This document shows positions 17,474 to 26,522 of a stretch of DNA of 64,000 nucleotides, one piece after another. The notes below the pieces were generated by a model. That model saw only the letters and a program-made list of their open reading frames with translations, made no database searches and was not told the origin of the DNA. The translations under genes and the position numbers were made by a program. Source of the DNA: Rhodoferax ferrireducens T118 (GTDB lineage: Bacteria > Pseudomonadota > Gammaproteobacteria > Burkholderiales > Burkholderiaceae_C); contig NC_007908.1 in NCBI RefSeq assembly GCF_000013605.1, positions 186,001 through 250,000 of the forward strand. Direction: 5' to 3'. Numbering within the stretch: position 1 is the first letter of the stretch; each line of letters opens with the position of its first letter.

Positions 17474-18900
17474 CGAACCCGGCAAATTTTCAGCATATTG
17501 GTGCCGCCGGGCGAGCCCATGGGCTCACCACAGGTGATGGCATAAATGTCGCCTGCCTGCACAATGCCTCGGGTTTTCAGATAGTTCTCCGCCTCGTTCA
17601 GCGCCGTGTCCCGGTCGGCACTGGTATCAATGAACAAGGGGCGCACATTGCGGTACAGCGTCATCTTGCGCTGCGTCGCCACTTTGGACGTGAGCGCGTA
17701 AATCGGCACCTGAATCAGGTGGCGGCTCATCCACAGCGCGGTGGAGCCGCTGTCGGTCATGGCCACAATCGCCTTGGCGCCGAGGTGATGCGCTGTGAAC
17801 AAGGCGCCCATGGCAATTGACTGGTCAATGCGTTTGAAGGTCTTGCCCGTGAAGTCAGCTTCGAGTTTGAAATCTTCACCGCCCTCGGCCGCATGGCAAA
17901 TCTTGGCCATCTCAACGACCGTCTCCAACGGGTATTTTCCCGCCGCCGTCTCGGCTGACAGCATGACAGCGTCGGTGCCGTCCAGCACCGCGTTGGCCAC
18001 GTCGCTCACTTCGGCGCGGGTCGGTACCGGGTTGTTGATCATCGACTCCATCATCTGGGTGGCGGTAATCACCACCTTGTCGTGCTCGCGGGCCAGCTTG
18101 ATCATGCGTTTTTGCAGCGCCGGCACCACCGCATTGCCAACCTCGACGGCCAGGTCGCCGCGCGCCACCATGATGCCGTCGCTGGCGAGCAATATTTCTT
18201 CAAGTTTGGGGATCGCCTCCGCACGCTCGATCTTGGCAATCAGGCCGGGCCGGTGGCCGTTTTCGGCTGCCACGTTGCACAACTGACGCGCCATCTCCAT
18301 GTCGGTTGCGTTTTTGGGAAAGCTGACGGCCACATAGTCAGCGTGAAAGCTCATCGCCGTGCGGATGTCGTCCATGTCCTTGGCGGTGAGCGCGGGTGCG
18401 CTCAGGCCGCCACCTTGCTTGTTGATGCCCTTGTTGTTGCTCAACTCGCCACCCAGTTTGACGGTGGTGTGAATCGCCGCGCCCTGGACTGCATCGACCG
18501 TGATAACGATCAGGCCATCGTTGAGCAGCAGCACATCGCCCGCCTTGACCTCGTTCGGCAATGCCTTGTAGTCCAGCCCGACGGCGTCAATATCGCCGAG
18601 TTCGGTGCGCGCAGCGTCAAGCACGAACTTTTGCCCCGGCTCCAGCAACACCTTGCCGTCGGCAAACTTGCCAACCCGGATTTTGGGCCCCTGCAAGTCA
18701 GCCATGATGGCGATCTCGCGTCCGGCGCGCTTGGCCGCTTCACGCACCAGCCTTGCCCGGTCAATATGGTCTTGCGCCGTGCCGTGGCTGAAGTTCAGGC
18801 GCACCACGTTGACGCCGGAACGAATCATCTGCTCCAGCAACGCGGGGTCGCTCGAGGCGGGGCCGAGAGTGGCGACAATTTTGGTGGCGCGACGGGGCAT
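17470..18900 (-). CDS. pyk: Pyruvate kinase
   Basis: A 476-residue pyruvate kinase, transferring phosphate from phosphoenolpyruvate to ADP. It opens with RATKIVATLGPASSDP, has the LNFSHGT motif, the active-site signature IAKIERAEAI near residue 215 and VARGDLAVE, then TATQMMESM and a C-terminal regulatory domain ending SPGGTNMLKICRV. It is monocistronic in appearance, lying upstream of fba on the same strand with about 300 bases between. Confidence 0.95.
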   Translation of the reverse strand: MPRRATKIVATLGPASSDPALLEQMIRSGVNVVRLNFSHGTAQDHIDRARLVREAAKRAGREIAIMADLQGPKIRVGKFADGKVLLEPGQKFVLDAARTELGDIDAVGLDYKALPNEVKAGDVLLLNDGLIVITVDAVQGAAIHTTVKLGGELSNNKGINKQGGGLSAPALTAKDMDDIRTAMSFHADYVAVSFPKNATDMEMARQLCNVAAENGHRPGLIAKIERAEAIPKLEEILLASDGIMVARGDLAVEVGNAVVPALQKRMIKLAREHDKVVITATQMMESMINNPVPTRAEVSDVANAVLDGTDAVMLSAETAAGKYPLETVVEMAKICHAAEGGEDFKLEADFTGKTFKRIDQSIAMGALFTAHHLGAKAIVAMTDSGSTALWMSRHLIQVPIYALTSKVATQRKMTLYRNVRPLFIDTSADRDTALNEAENYLKTRGIVQAGDIYAITCGEPMGSPGGTNMLKICRVR

Positions 18901-19012
18901 GAAGCAGTCTCCTTGTAATCAAGTTTCCATTTTCACACGGAAACAGTTACATGCCAGCAACAGCCTGTACCCTGCTTTTGCGGCCTCCAAGCGTGCCGCA
19001 GAGAAGAAAGAA

Positions 19013-19666
19013 CTACCGGGCGACCGAACGCTCGGCCAGGAATATCTCGATGCGGCGGTTCTGGGCGCGGCCTCGTTCCGTGTTGTTATCTGCAATGGGC
19101 TCGTGTGAGCCGCGGCCATTGATCTGGATGCGCCGCCCATCCACGCCGCGGGCAACCAGGTAGTCGCGCGCACTGGCGGCACGGTTGACCGACAGCGGGT
19201 CGTTGATGCTGTCCGAACCGGTGCTGTCGGTGTGACCGATGATGCGGATTTCGGTGTTGGGCTGGCTGCTCAAGCCTTGCGCAAACTGGTCCAGGATCGG
19301 CCGCATGTTGGGCTTGATGTCGAAGCGGTTGATGTCGAACGAAATGTCACTCGGAATATTGAGCTTGAGCTGGTTGTCAGCCGTCTGCATGACATCTACC
19401 CCGGTGCCTGCCGTGGCGCGTTCCATATCTGCCTTCTTCTTGGCCATCTGCGTCGACCAGATATAGCCGCCCAGTGCGCCGACGCCGGCACCGATCACGG
19501 TCGCCTCGCGGCTGTCGCCAATGGCGGCGCCTGCCAGGGCGCCCACACCGGCGCCGATGGCTGAACTGCGCTGGGTCTCGGTCATGTTGGCGCAACCGCT
19601 GACCAGCAGGGCAACAGCGCTCACGCCAAAAACTAAGGTGCGTGTCTTGGATGCGATGGTTTTCAT
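19013..19666 (-). CDS. OmpA-family lipoprotein (peptidoglycan-associated, Gly-zipper)
   Basis: A 217-residue outer-membrane lipoprotein: signal peptide with lipobox LVSGC (Cys near residue 25), a glycine-zipper segment IGAGVGALAGAAIGD at about 36-50 repeated as IGAGVGALGGYIW, then a C-terminal OmpA domain with NRFDIKPNMRPILDQFA, IIGHTDSTGSD and NRAASARDYLVARGV. It probably anchors the outer membrane to peptidoglycan (YiaD/PA-type). The ATG at 19666 gives a proper lipoprotein signal; longer open frame upstream lacks it. The 240-base spacer between it and rsmE shows nothing I recognise. Confidence 0.88.
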   Translation of the reverse strand: MKTIASKTRTLVFGVSAVALLVSGCANMTETQRSSAIGAGVGALAGAAIGDSREATVIGAGVGALGGYIWSTQMAKKKADMERATAGTGVDVMQTADNQLKLNIPSDISFDINRFDIKPNMRPILDQFAQGLSSQPNTEIRIIGHTDSTGSDSINDPLSVNRAASARDYLVARGVDGRRIQINGRGSHEPIADNNTERGRAQNRRIEIFLAERSVAR

Positions 19667-19906
19667 ATGGCGTCCTGGGAAGTTGTTCTGCCTTTTCTTA
19701 TAACACCCGTATCTCAGCATTCTTTGAGAAACCGCATGTCCGACAAGGAAAATGGGTGGGCTCTTATCTGGGCGCAGGCCATACACCGTCGATTCGCCCG
19801 GCGTCGCCCATCATCGCTGGCGGTTTGATCTTGAACAGCGGGTACGACGGGGGACCCGTTTTAAGCCTGTGCGGGCATTTTGCCGGCCAGCCGCGAACTG
19901 TGTCGG

Positions 19907-20689
19907 TTACAGCAGCAAGGCGGCCAACGCGGCCAAGGCTGCCGTTTCGGCGCGCAGCACGCGTGCACCCAGTGTCACCGGCGCAAAGCCACAGGCCAGC
20001 GCGATATCTTCCTCGGCCGGGCTCAAACCGCCTTCAGGGCCGGACAAAAAGGTGATGGCTTCGGTATGGGCGCCGGCACTGGCAGGATCGGCGAAGGCCT
20101 TCACGGCGGCACGAACACTTTGCGCGCCCGGGCGCAACGACAACAACAAGCGCTGATCGCTTGCCTGCGCTGGTTGCGCCTTGATCCAAGCTGCCAAGGT
20201 CATGACTGCATGAATCACCGGCACCCGGTTGCCACCGCACTGCTCACAAGCGGCCACCGCCACACTTTGCCAGTGCGCTTGCTTTTTTCCGGCTCGCTCC
20301 GGGTTGAGCCGCAGCACGCTGCGCTCGGTCATCAGGGGCTGAATACTGGCCACGCCCAGTTCGGTGGCTTTTTCGACCAGCCAGTCCATGCGCTCGTTGG
20401 CCGGCATGCCCACGGCCAGATGCACCCGATGCGCTGCTTCGCGCTCTACCGCGTGATAGGCGCCGACCTTCACCTGCACATCGCTGCGGCCCATGCGCGT
20501 GACGCTGGCCTCAAACTCGCCGCCCTGGGTGTGCTCCGAGTCGCGTTCGTCCCAGCCGGGGCCGCCATTGAACAGCGTGATGCTGTCGCCTGGCTGCAGG
20601 CGCAGTACTTGTACGTGACGGGCAGCGCTGGCTGGCAGGTCAAGCAAGTCACCGCAGCGCAGCGAGGTTGGGCAGTAAAAACGGGGCAT
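19907..20689 (-). CDS. rsmE: 16S rRNA m3U1498 methyltransferase RsmE
   Basis: A 260-residue SPOUT-class methyltransferase that methylates U1498 of 16S rRNA. The N-terminal PUA-like domain begins MPRFYCPTSL and contains HVQVLRLQPGD; the C-terminal knot has FLSGPEGGLSPAEE and VTLGARVLRAETAALA, the S-adenosylmethionine-binding signatures. It is transcribed leftward, 135 bases downstream of the cytochrome c gene and separated from it by a terminator and an interspersed repeat. Confidence 0.94.
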   Translation of the reverse strand: MPRFYCPTSLRCGDLLDLPASAARHVQVLRLQPGDSITLFNGGPGWDERDSEHTQGGEFEASVTRMGRSDVQVKVGAYHAVEREAAHRVHLAVGMPANERMDWLVEKATELGVASIQPLMTERSVLRLNPERAGKKQAHWQSVAVAACEQCGGNRVPVIHAVMTLAAWIKAQPAQASDQRLLLSLRPGAQSVRAAVKAFADPASAGAHTEAITFLSGPEGGLSPAEEDIALACGFAPVTLGARVLRAETAALAALAALLL

Positions 20690-20697
20690 AGGGAATT

Positions 20698-20770
20698 TGA
20701 AAATAACTATATTGTGCTACTAAATAAGTAGCTATATATCTATATTACACGGGGGCTAGAGGCCAAAATA
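20698..20770 (+). repeat. Interspersed repeat copy 5 (upstream of rsmE)
   Basis: AATAACTATATTGTGCTACT, a short imperfect inverted repeat around AAGTAGCTATATATC, then CACGGGGGCTAGAGGCCAAA. The GGGGGCTAGAGGC arm is the most recognisable part of the family. Confidence 0.65.
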
Positions 20771-20773
20771 CTA

Positions 20774-20801
20774 TAAAAAAATGCCGACTGATAGTCGGCA
20801 T
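20774..20801 (-). terminator. Intrinsic terminator of the cytochrome c gene
   Basis: Stem ATGCCGACT / AGTCGGCAT with a 3-base loop, followed on the minus strand by a run of seven T. It lies 24 bases past the cytochrome c stop codon. Confidence 0.85.
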
Positions 20802-20824
20802 CGTGGGTGTCGCGCGGACGGGTC

Positions 20825-21367
20825 TTACTTGGCGGCTGACGCCGCCTCAGCCGGGGCGGCAGCCGCTTGCGGCTCCGCGAACTTGCCGCCGGCGGCGTTC
20901 ACCATATAAACCACGGCGCGACCGACTTCCAGGTCCTGAAATTCACCGCCGCCCTGGGCAACCATGGCATTTTTACCCTTGAGTGCCGAGTTCAGCAGTG
21001 CGTCATAGCCGGTCTGAATGCGCGGCGCCCAGGCCGCTGCATCGCCAAATTTGGGGGCACCGACGAGGCCAGCGGTGTGACAGGCCGTGCACTGGGCTTT
21101 AAACACCTCTTCACCGGTGCGCAGCGGCCGGTTGGCGTCACGAATTTCGATGCGGCCAATTTTCTGGATCCGTGCGGCCACCGCTTGTTCCGAGTTGGCT
21201 TCGGTGGCGGCGGGTTTGTTGCCCATGGTCACGTAGTAAACCAAACCAATGATGGCGAAGATCGGAACCACAAACGAGAAAGTGACGGCAAGCAGCATTT
21301 GCTTGGGGTTTTTAATGGGGCCGCTATGCGCCTCATCGTGAACAGTAGCGGGGCTGTTGTCGGTCAT
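20825..21367 (-). CDS. Membrane-anchored class I cytochrome c (c5-like)
   Basis: A 180-residue protein with one N-terminal transmembrane anchor (about residues 24-46, LLAVTFSFVVPIFAIIGLVY) and a periplasmic cytochrome domain with a single heme site CTACH near residue 97 and a distal methionine probably in NAMVAQGG near 138. The C-terminus is Ala/Glu-rich. Such proteins shuttle electrons to terminal oxidases in betaproteobacteria. It is transcribed alone and ends at a strong terminator. Confidence 0.88.
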   Translation of the reverse strand: MTDNSPATVHDEAHSGPIKNPKQMLLAVTFSFVVPIFAIIGLVYYVTMGNKPAATEANSEQAVAARIQKIGRIEIRDANRPLRTGEEVFKAQCTACHTAGLVGAPKFGDAAAWAPRIQTGYDALLNSALKGKNAMVAQGGGEFQDLEVGRAVVYMVNAAGGKFAEPQAAAAPAEAASAAK

Positions 21368-21458
21368 GGTGTCCTCTGGAAATCGGGGGGCTTGAAAAGC
21401 AGGTCGCGATTATAGCGGCCGCCCCCTCTGAAAGCACCTACAATGCACGCTCCAGCAA

Positions 21459-21534
21459 GCGGCTGTAGCTCAGTGGATAGAGTATTGGCCTCCGAAGCCA
21501 AGGGTCGTGGGTTCGATCCCCGCCAGCCGCACCA
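21459..21534 (+). tRNA. tRNA-Arg (anticodon CCG)
   Basis: A 76-base tRNA with encoded CCA. Acceptor stem GCGGCTG pairs with CAGCCGC; D-arm TAGCTCAGTGGATAGAG; anticodon stem-loop TTGGC-CTCCGAA-GCCAA gives anticodon CCG; T-arm GTGGGTTCGATCCCC is canonical. It reads CGG arginine codons. IS30 debris lies about 150 bases downstream. Confidence 0.97.
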
Positions 21535-21689
21535 GCACCAGCTTTCCCAGCGATTGAGTGCTCACATCAAGAGACCGATATGGCCTGAGCCATGACTCAA
21601 ACGCAGCAAACGCGTGAGTCTGGATTGATAGTCGGTTGACTTGATCTCGTTTTCTGTGGCCAACCCATGGCCCATTCATCGTCCATCGC

Positions 21690-21842
21690 TGATTCGAGGC
21701 GGGTTGTCTCTGCGCCCATGAAGGACTTCGACCAAACAACTGAGCTATCTGTTCGAGAGATTCGCCTTTCTTCCATCGTTTCCACATTAAAGCCTTCTGG
21801 CTTTGTGCAATAGATCCGTGGTTTTTGCTTCATTTGCAGCAC
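21690..21842 (-). pseudogene. Remnant of an IS30-family transposase (N-terminus, frameshifted)
   Basis: Read leftward, the sequence gives MLQMKQKPRIYCT and then, after a one-base frame change near 21787, SQKALMWKRWKKGESLEQI followed by AQLFGRS. This is the N-terminal helix-turn-helix of IS30-type transposases of proteobacteria (pattern KPRIYYTxSQKALMWxRWxxGES). Beyond GRS the homology stops, so about 90% of the gene is missing and no terminal inverted repeats are seen. The remaining spacer between the tRNA and livF (21535-21964) shows no other gene. Confidence 0.65.
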
Positions 21843-21964
21843 TCCTTCTGCTTACGCAGTGTTCAGTGTGTTGCATCGACCGATTGAATCCAAGGTTAAG
21901 AGCTGTCATTCCCGGTCCAGTCCTTGACAAACGAAGCAGTTCGGATGTGGAGGAGGGGTGGCCT

Positions 21965-22678
21965 TCAGACGCCCAGGTAGGTCGACAGTGCCGGGTCGTT
22001 GGCCACATCCTCCGCCGTGCCTTGCAGCAGCACCTGCCCTTTTTGCAGCACCAGGGCCTGGTCGGCATGCGCCAGCACGCGGCGGTAGTCGCGGTCCACG
22101 ATCAGCGTGGCGATGCCGCTCTTGCGAATTTCGCCAATCACGCGCCAGATGTCGGCCACGATCAGCGGTGCCAGGCCTTCGGTGGCCTCGTCCAGCACGA
22201 TCAGCTCGGGGTGTGTCATCAGCGCCCGGCCAATCGACAGCATCTGTTGCTCGCCGCCGGAGAGCTGCGCGCCCAGATTCGTCAGCCGCTCCTTCAAGCG
22301 CGGAAAGGTGGCCATGACACGCTCGAACGACCAGTCGTTGCGGCCATCGACACCCCGGCGCGCCGCCATTACCAGATTCTCGCGCACTGTCAGGTTGGGG
22401 AACACGCCGCGCCCTTCGGGCACATAAGCCACACCCAGACGTGCGACTTTGTGCGGCTTGAAGCGCGAGGCATCCTTGCCAAACAGCGTGATGTGGCCGT
22501 CGCGCTGCGCCACATGGCCCAGCAGCGTGCGGATCAGCGTGCTCTTGCCCATGCCATTGCGCCCGAGCAGGCCCACGGTCTGGCCACGGGCAATCTGCAA
22601 CTGGGCGCCGTGCAGCACATGGCTGGAGCCATACCAGGCGTGGATGCCACGGGCATCGACGATCAAGTCACGGTTCAC
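21965..22678 (-). CDS. livF: Branched-chain-type ABC transporter ATP-binding protein LivF
   Basis: A 237-residue ATPase of the LivF type. Walker A GRNGMGKST, Q-loop, ABC signature LSGGEQQML and Walker B LIVLDEATEGLAP are all present. I prefer the GTG at 22678, which begins NRDLIVDARGIHAWYG after a GGGAG; an ATG eight codons upstream (22702) overlaps livG by 23 bases. It is the last gene of a nine-gene leftward operon that starts at the DUF4863 gene, and forms one importer with LivG, LivM, LivH and LivK. Position in a benzoate operon suggests aromatic-acid uptake. Confidence 0.9.
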   Translation of the reverse strand: MNRDLIVDARGIHAWYGSSHVLHGAQLQIARGQTVGLLGRNGMGKSTLIRTLLGHVAQRDGHITLFGKDASRFKPHKVARLGVAYVPEGRGVFPNLTVRENLVMAARRGVDGRNDWSFERVMATFPRLKERLTNLGAQLSGGEQQMLSIGRALMTHPELIVLDEATEGLAPLIVADIWRVIGEIRKSGIATLIVDRDYRRVLAHADQALVLQKGQVLLQGTAEDVANDPALSTYLGV

Positions 22679-22679
22679 T

Positions 22680-23432
22680 TCAATGTTCTCCCAGATAGGC
22701 AATGCGCACTTCGGGGCTGTTGCGCACGAAGTCGGGCGAGCCGCAGGCGATCACGGTGCCGTTGACCATCACCGTGATGCAGTCGGCGATGCGGAACACC
22801 GCGTCCATGTCGTGCTCCACCAGCAGGATGGCATGGCTGGCTTTCAGCTCGGCCAGCAGCGTCAGCATGCGCTCGGTCTCCTCGGCACCCATGCCGGCCA
22901 GCGGTTCGTCGAGCAGCAGCACCTGCGGTTTCGTCGCCAGGCACATGGCAATCTCCAGTTGGCGTTTCTGACCGTGCGACAGCAGCCCGGCCTGGCGGTC
23001 CAGCAAGTCGTCCAGCCCGGCGCGCGTGGCCGCTGCGCGGGCACTGTCCATGCTGGCACTGCAGCGCTGGGCATCGCTCCACCAGGCCCAGGGCTTTTGC
23101 ACATTGGCCTGGGCCGCCAGGCGGCAGTTCTCCAGCACCGTGAAGCTGGGGTAAATGGTGTTGCGCTGGTAGCTGCGCCCCAGGCCCGCGCGGGCGCGCC
23201 GGGGTTGCGACCAGGTGGTCACGTCCTGGCCCAGCAGCTCGACTTTTCCGCTGGATGGCTGAATTTCACCGGACAGGATGTTGATCAGCGTGGACTTGCC
23301 CGCACCGTTGGTGCCGATCACGGCGTGCACGGTGCCGCGTTGCAGCGCCAGCGACACTTTGTTCAAGGCCAGCAAGCCACCCCAGCGGCGCGTGATCTCG
23401 TGGCCGCGCAACAGCATGTCAGACGGACTCAT
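22680..23432 (-). CDS. livG: Branched-chain-type ABC transporter ATP-binding protein LivG
   Basis: A 250-residue ATPase with Walker A GTNGAGKST, signature LSHGQKRQLEIA (an H in place of G, common in LivG) and Walker B VLLLDEPLAGMG. The ATG at 23432 lies within the end of livM (14-base overlap), and its stop is one base before the livF GTG. It is the second nucleotide-binding subunit of the importer. Confidence 0.9.
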   Translation of the reverse strand: MSPSDMLLRGHEITRRWGGLLALNKVSLALQRGTVHAVIGTNGAGKSTLINILSGEIQPSSGKVELLGQDVTTWSQPRRARAGLGRSYQRNTIYPSFTVLENCRLAAQANVQKPWAWWSDAQRCSASMDSARAAATRAGLDDLLDRQAGLLSHGQKRQLEIAMCLATKPQVLLLDEPLAGMGAEETERMLTLLAELKASHAILLVEHDMDAVFRIADCITVMVNGTVIACGSPDFVRNSPEVRIAYLGEH

Positions 23433-24432
23433 GGGACACTTCCACAACCGAATCATCACGCACCCTGCCCGAGCGGCCACGCAGGCGTGTGATCACTTGC
23501 TCGGGCACACCCACCAGCCCGCGCGGCAGCAGCGCCACGCAGGCGATGATGGACAGGCCCAGACCCAGATGCCAGTGCTTGGCAAACTCGCCAAAAATCG
23601 CCTCTGACTTGAAGAACTCCTGCAACAGCGCAAAGGCAAAGGCACCGATCAGCGCGCCACGCAAATGCCCCAGGCCGCCCAGGATGATCATGATCAGCAC
23701 CTCGCCGGATAAATGCCAGCTGATCAGCTCGGGGTTGACAAAGCCATCCTTCACTGCAAACAAGAAACCCGCCAGCCCGGCCATGCCGCCCGAAATCACA
23801 AAGGCCGCGAGTTTGTACGGGTAGGTCGAAAAACCGGTGGCGCGCATGCGCTGCTCGTTGACGCGAATACCGGCCAGCGCGCGGCCAAAGCGCGAGCGCA
23901 GCAGCAGGGTCAGAAAGCCGAACACGGCGGTCAGACAGGCCAGCGTAAAGCCATAGAACGCCATCGGCTTGTCCAGGTCCAGCAGTGTGCCCAGCACCAC
24001 CGGCTTGGCCATCAGGTAGATGCCGTCGGTCCCGCCGCCCAGCGGCGTGTCGTGCACCACGTAATAGGCCATCTGCGCAAAGGCCAGTGTGACCATGATG
24101 AAGTACACACCCTTGGTGCGCAGCGACAGCGCGCCGACCAGCAGCGCATACAAGGCCGCCGCCAGCACACAAGCAGGCAACAGCCACAGCAGTGACGGCG
24201 CGCCGTCCTGCGGTGTCAGCAGCACGGTGGCATAGGCACCAATGCCAAAGAAGGCCGCCTGGCCAAAACACACCAAGCCGGTGCTGCCCACCAGCAGTTC
24301 CAGGCTGAGTGCAAAGATGGCAAACACCATGATCTTGGTGACCAGGTCCACACCGTACTGGCCCGCCATCAGGGGCCACAACGCCAGCAGCACAAACGCG
24401 GCCGCGACGAAGAAAAATTTGGAGGACTTCAT
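23419..24432 (-). CDS. livM: Branched-chain-type ABC transporter permease LivM
   Basis: A 337-residue inner-membrane permease with about nine hydrophobic helices and the LivM motif LELLVGSTGLVCFGQAAFFG near residues 45-65. The ATG at 24432 (MKSSKFFFV) is chosen; the open frame continues to a TTG at 24450. The C-terminus carries a cytoplasmic tail rich in Arg and Val. Confidence 0.9.
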   Translation of the reverse strand: MKSSKFFFVAAAFVLLALWPLMAGQYGVDLVTKIMVFAIFALSLELLVGSTGLVCFGQAAFFGIGAYATVLLTPQDGAPSLLWLLPACVLAAALYALLVGALSLRTKGVYFIMVTLAFAQMAYYVVHDTPLGGGTDGIYLMAKPVVLGTLLDLDKPMAFYGFTLACLTAVFGFLTLLLRSRFGRALAGIRVNEQRMRATGFSTYPYKLAAFVISGGMAGLAGFLFAVKDGFVNPELISWHLSGEVLIMIILGGLGHLRGALIGAFAFALLQEFFKSEAIFGEFAKHWHLGLGLSIIACVALLPRGLVGVPEQVITRLRGRSGRVRDDSVVEVSHESV

Positions 24433-24446
24433 GGGGCTCACAGGGT

Positions 24447-25328
24447 TCAACCGGCCTTGAACAGACCGTCGGGCTTGACCAGCAGGATCAGCGCCATCAG
24501 CACGTAGACCAGCACGCCGGAGGCTTGGGGTAGCAGCACTTTGCCAAAGGTGTCCACCACGCCGATCAACAACGCCGCCAGGAGCGCGCCACGAATCGAG
24601 CCGATGCCGCCAATCACTACCACCACAAAGCAGATAATCAGCACCGTGTTGCCCATGCCCGGATACACCGATGACACGGGCGCGGCGATCATGCCGGCAA
24701 AGACGGCAATGGCCACGCCGGCGGCAAAGACCACGCGGTAGAGGAACTTGATGTCGATGCCCAGCGACTGCACCATCTCACGGTTCGCGCTACCGGCGCG
24801 GATCATCATGCCCAGCCGGGTGCGGGTGAACACAAAATACATGGCCAGCGCCAGCACCAGGCACACGCCGGAAATAAAGAGCCGGTAAACCGGGTAGGTC
24901 ATTAGCTCGCCCAGGGGCAGCGTGCCGGCCAGAAAGTCGGGTGCCTGCACGCCGTGCACGTCGTCACCCACCAGCAGGCTGCGCAACTCCTCAAACACCA
25001 GAATCAGGCCGTAGGTCATCAGCACCTGCTGCAGGTGGTCGCGCTCGTACAGAAAGCTGAAGAACGCCCACTCCAGCACATAGCCCAGCAGCACCGCCAG
25101 CACCAGGCCAACGGCCAGCGTGGCAAAAAAGCCGCCGCTAAAGGTGCCGCCCACAATCGGAGCCAGCGCATAGGCCATGTAGGCCCCAATCATGTAGAAG
25201 CTGCCATGCGCCAGGTTGATGACACCCATGATGCCGAAGATCAGCGTCAGGCCGGATGCCACCAGGAACAGCAGCAGCCCATACTGCAGCGCGTTCAGGC
25301 ACTGGATCAGGAAGGTGGTCAGGTCCAT
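24447..25328 (-). CDS. livH: Branched-chain-type ABC transporter permease LivH
   Basis: A 293-residue permease with eight or so transmembrane helices. The LivH signature GLTLIFGIMGVINLAHGSFY lies at about residues 25-45, and VVIGGIGSIRGALLAALLIG near residue 235. It partners LivM. The gene follows livK by 12 bases. Confidence 0.92.
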   Translation of the reverse strand: MDLTTFLIQCLNALQYGLLLFLVASGLTLIFGIMGVINLAHGSFYMIGAYMAYALAPIVGGTFSGGFFATLAVGLVLAVLLGYVLEWAFFSFLYERDHLQQVLMTYGLILVFEELRSLLVGDDVHGVQAPDFLAGTLPLGELMTYPVYRLFISGVCLVLALAMYFVFTRTRLGMMIRAGSANREMVQSLGIDIKFLYRVVFAAGVAIAVFAGMIAAPVSSVYPGMGNTVLIICFVVVVIGGIGSIRGALLAALLIGVVDTFGKVLLPQASGVLVYVLMALILLVKPDGLFKAG

Positions 25329-25340
25329 GAGCCGCTTGAC

Positions 25341-26522
25341 TTACAGGCGGCAACCGCGGCCGGGGTCGGCCAGCGCCTTGCTGGCGATGCTTGCCAGCTT
25401 GTTTTCCTTGCCGCCGACCTGGCGCAGGTAGATGTCCTGCACCGGGTTGTGTGACCTGGACAGGGTGAAGGGGCCACGTGGGCTGTCGATCTTGGCTTTT
25501 TCGATCGCGGTAGTGAACTCGGCTTTTTTGCCGATGTCTCCCTTCACGGCGGCCAGGCCAACCGCCAGCATTTGCGCTGCGTCATACCCTTGCACGGCAT
25601 ACACGTCAGGTTGCAGTTTGTAGGCCTTGGCGTAGGACAGGCGGAAGGCGTTGTCGCGCGGCGTGTTCAGGCTGTCGGCGTAGTGCAGCGTGGTCAGCAG
25701 GTCGGCCGCATCGGCACCCTGGGCATCGAGCGTGCCATCGGTCAGGAAGCCCGCACCGTACAGTGGAATGGTCTTCTTCAGGCCGGCTGCGGCGTAGTCC
25801 TTGACAAACTTGACCGCGCCACCACCGGCGAAGAAGGTGTAGACGGCATCGGGCTTGGCGGCTGCTATCTCGGTCAGCAGCGCCTGGAACTCGACGTTGG
25901 GAAAGGGCAGGTTCAGCTCCTTGACGACCTTGCCGCCACCTTTCTCGAAGGACTCCTTGAAGCCACGGATCGACTCATCGCCGGCTGCGTACTTCCAGGT
26001 GATGGTCACGACCTTCTTGTGTCCTTTCTTGGCCACCACTTCACCCATGGCATAGCCGGGTTGCCAGTTCGAGAACGAGCTGCGAAAGATATTGCTGGCG
26101 CACATCGGGCCGGTCACCGCGTCCGCTCCGGCGTTGGGCACGATCAGCACGGTGCCGGTATCTTTCGCCACCTTGGCCATGGCCATGGCAACACCGGAAT
26201 GCACCGAGCCAATCAGCACGTCCACGTTGTCGCGCTTGATGAGCTTGTTCACGTTGTCGGTGGCCTTGGACGGATCGGACTCGTCGTCCACCTTGACAAA
26301 CTCGATCTCGCGCCCGCCGAGTTTCCCGCCTTGCTCGGCGATGTGCAGGCGAAAGCCGTTTTCGATGGCATTGCCGAGTGCGGCGTAAGTGCCGGTGTAG
26401 GGCAGCATCAGCCCAACTTTAAGCTTGGGCAGACCCTGGGCCAGGGTCGGGAGGGCGCTCAAGGCGGACAGGGCCAGCGTGGCAACAGCACGGCTGATCA
26501 GGGTTTTGTGGGATGAGCTCAT
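25341..26522 (-). CDS. livK: Periplasmic substrate-binding protein, LivK type (probable aromatic-acid binder)
   Basis: A 393-residue type I periplasmic binding protein with a signal peptide (about residues 1-29, ending PTLAQ) and the family opening LKVGLMLPYTGTYAALGNAI. It contains GSVHSGVAMAMAKVAKDTGT and the hinge-region YAVQGYDAAQML. Binding proteins of this class next to benzoate-CoA ligase genes typically bind benzoate or hydroxybenzoates rather than leucine; this ligand is inferred from the operon. It overlaps the hydrolase gene by 4 bases. Confidence 0.88.
   Translation of the reverse strand: MSSSHKTLISRAVATLALSALSALPTLAQGLPKLKVGLMLPYTGTYAALGNAIENGFRLHIAEQGGKLGGREIEFVKVDDESDPSKATDNVNKLIKRDNVDVLIGSVHSGVAMAMAKVAKDTGTVLIVPNAGADAVTGPMCASNIFRSSFSNWQPGYAMGEVVAKKGHKKVVTITWKYAAGDESIRGFKESFEKGGGKVVKELNLPFPNVEFQALLTEIAAAKPDAVYTFFAGGGAVKFVKDYAAAGLKKTIPLYGAGFLTDGTLDAQGADAADLLTTLHYADSLNTPRDNAFRLSYAKAYKLQPDVYAVQGYDAAQMLAVGLAAVKGDIGKKAEFTTAIEKAKIDSPRGPFTLSRSHNPVQDIYLRQVGGKENKLASIASKALADPGRGCRL

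Noticed and set aside
21470..21787. A leftward open frame reading through the tRNA and ending in LVRLAGIEPTTLGFGG
   Set aside because: This peptide is the antisense translation of tRNA-Arg, a well-known spurious protein. Only its N-terminal part, MWKRWKKGESLEQ, is meaningful as IS30 debris.
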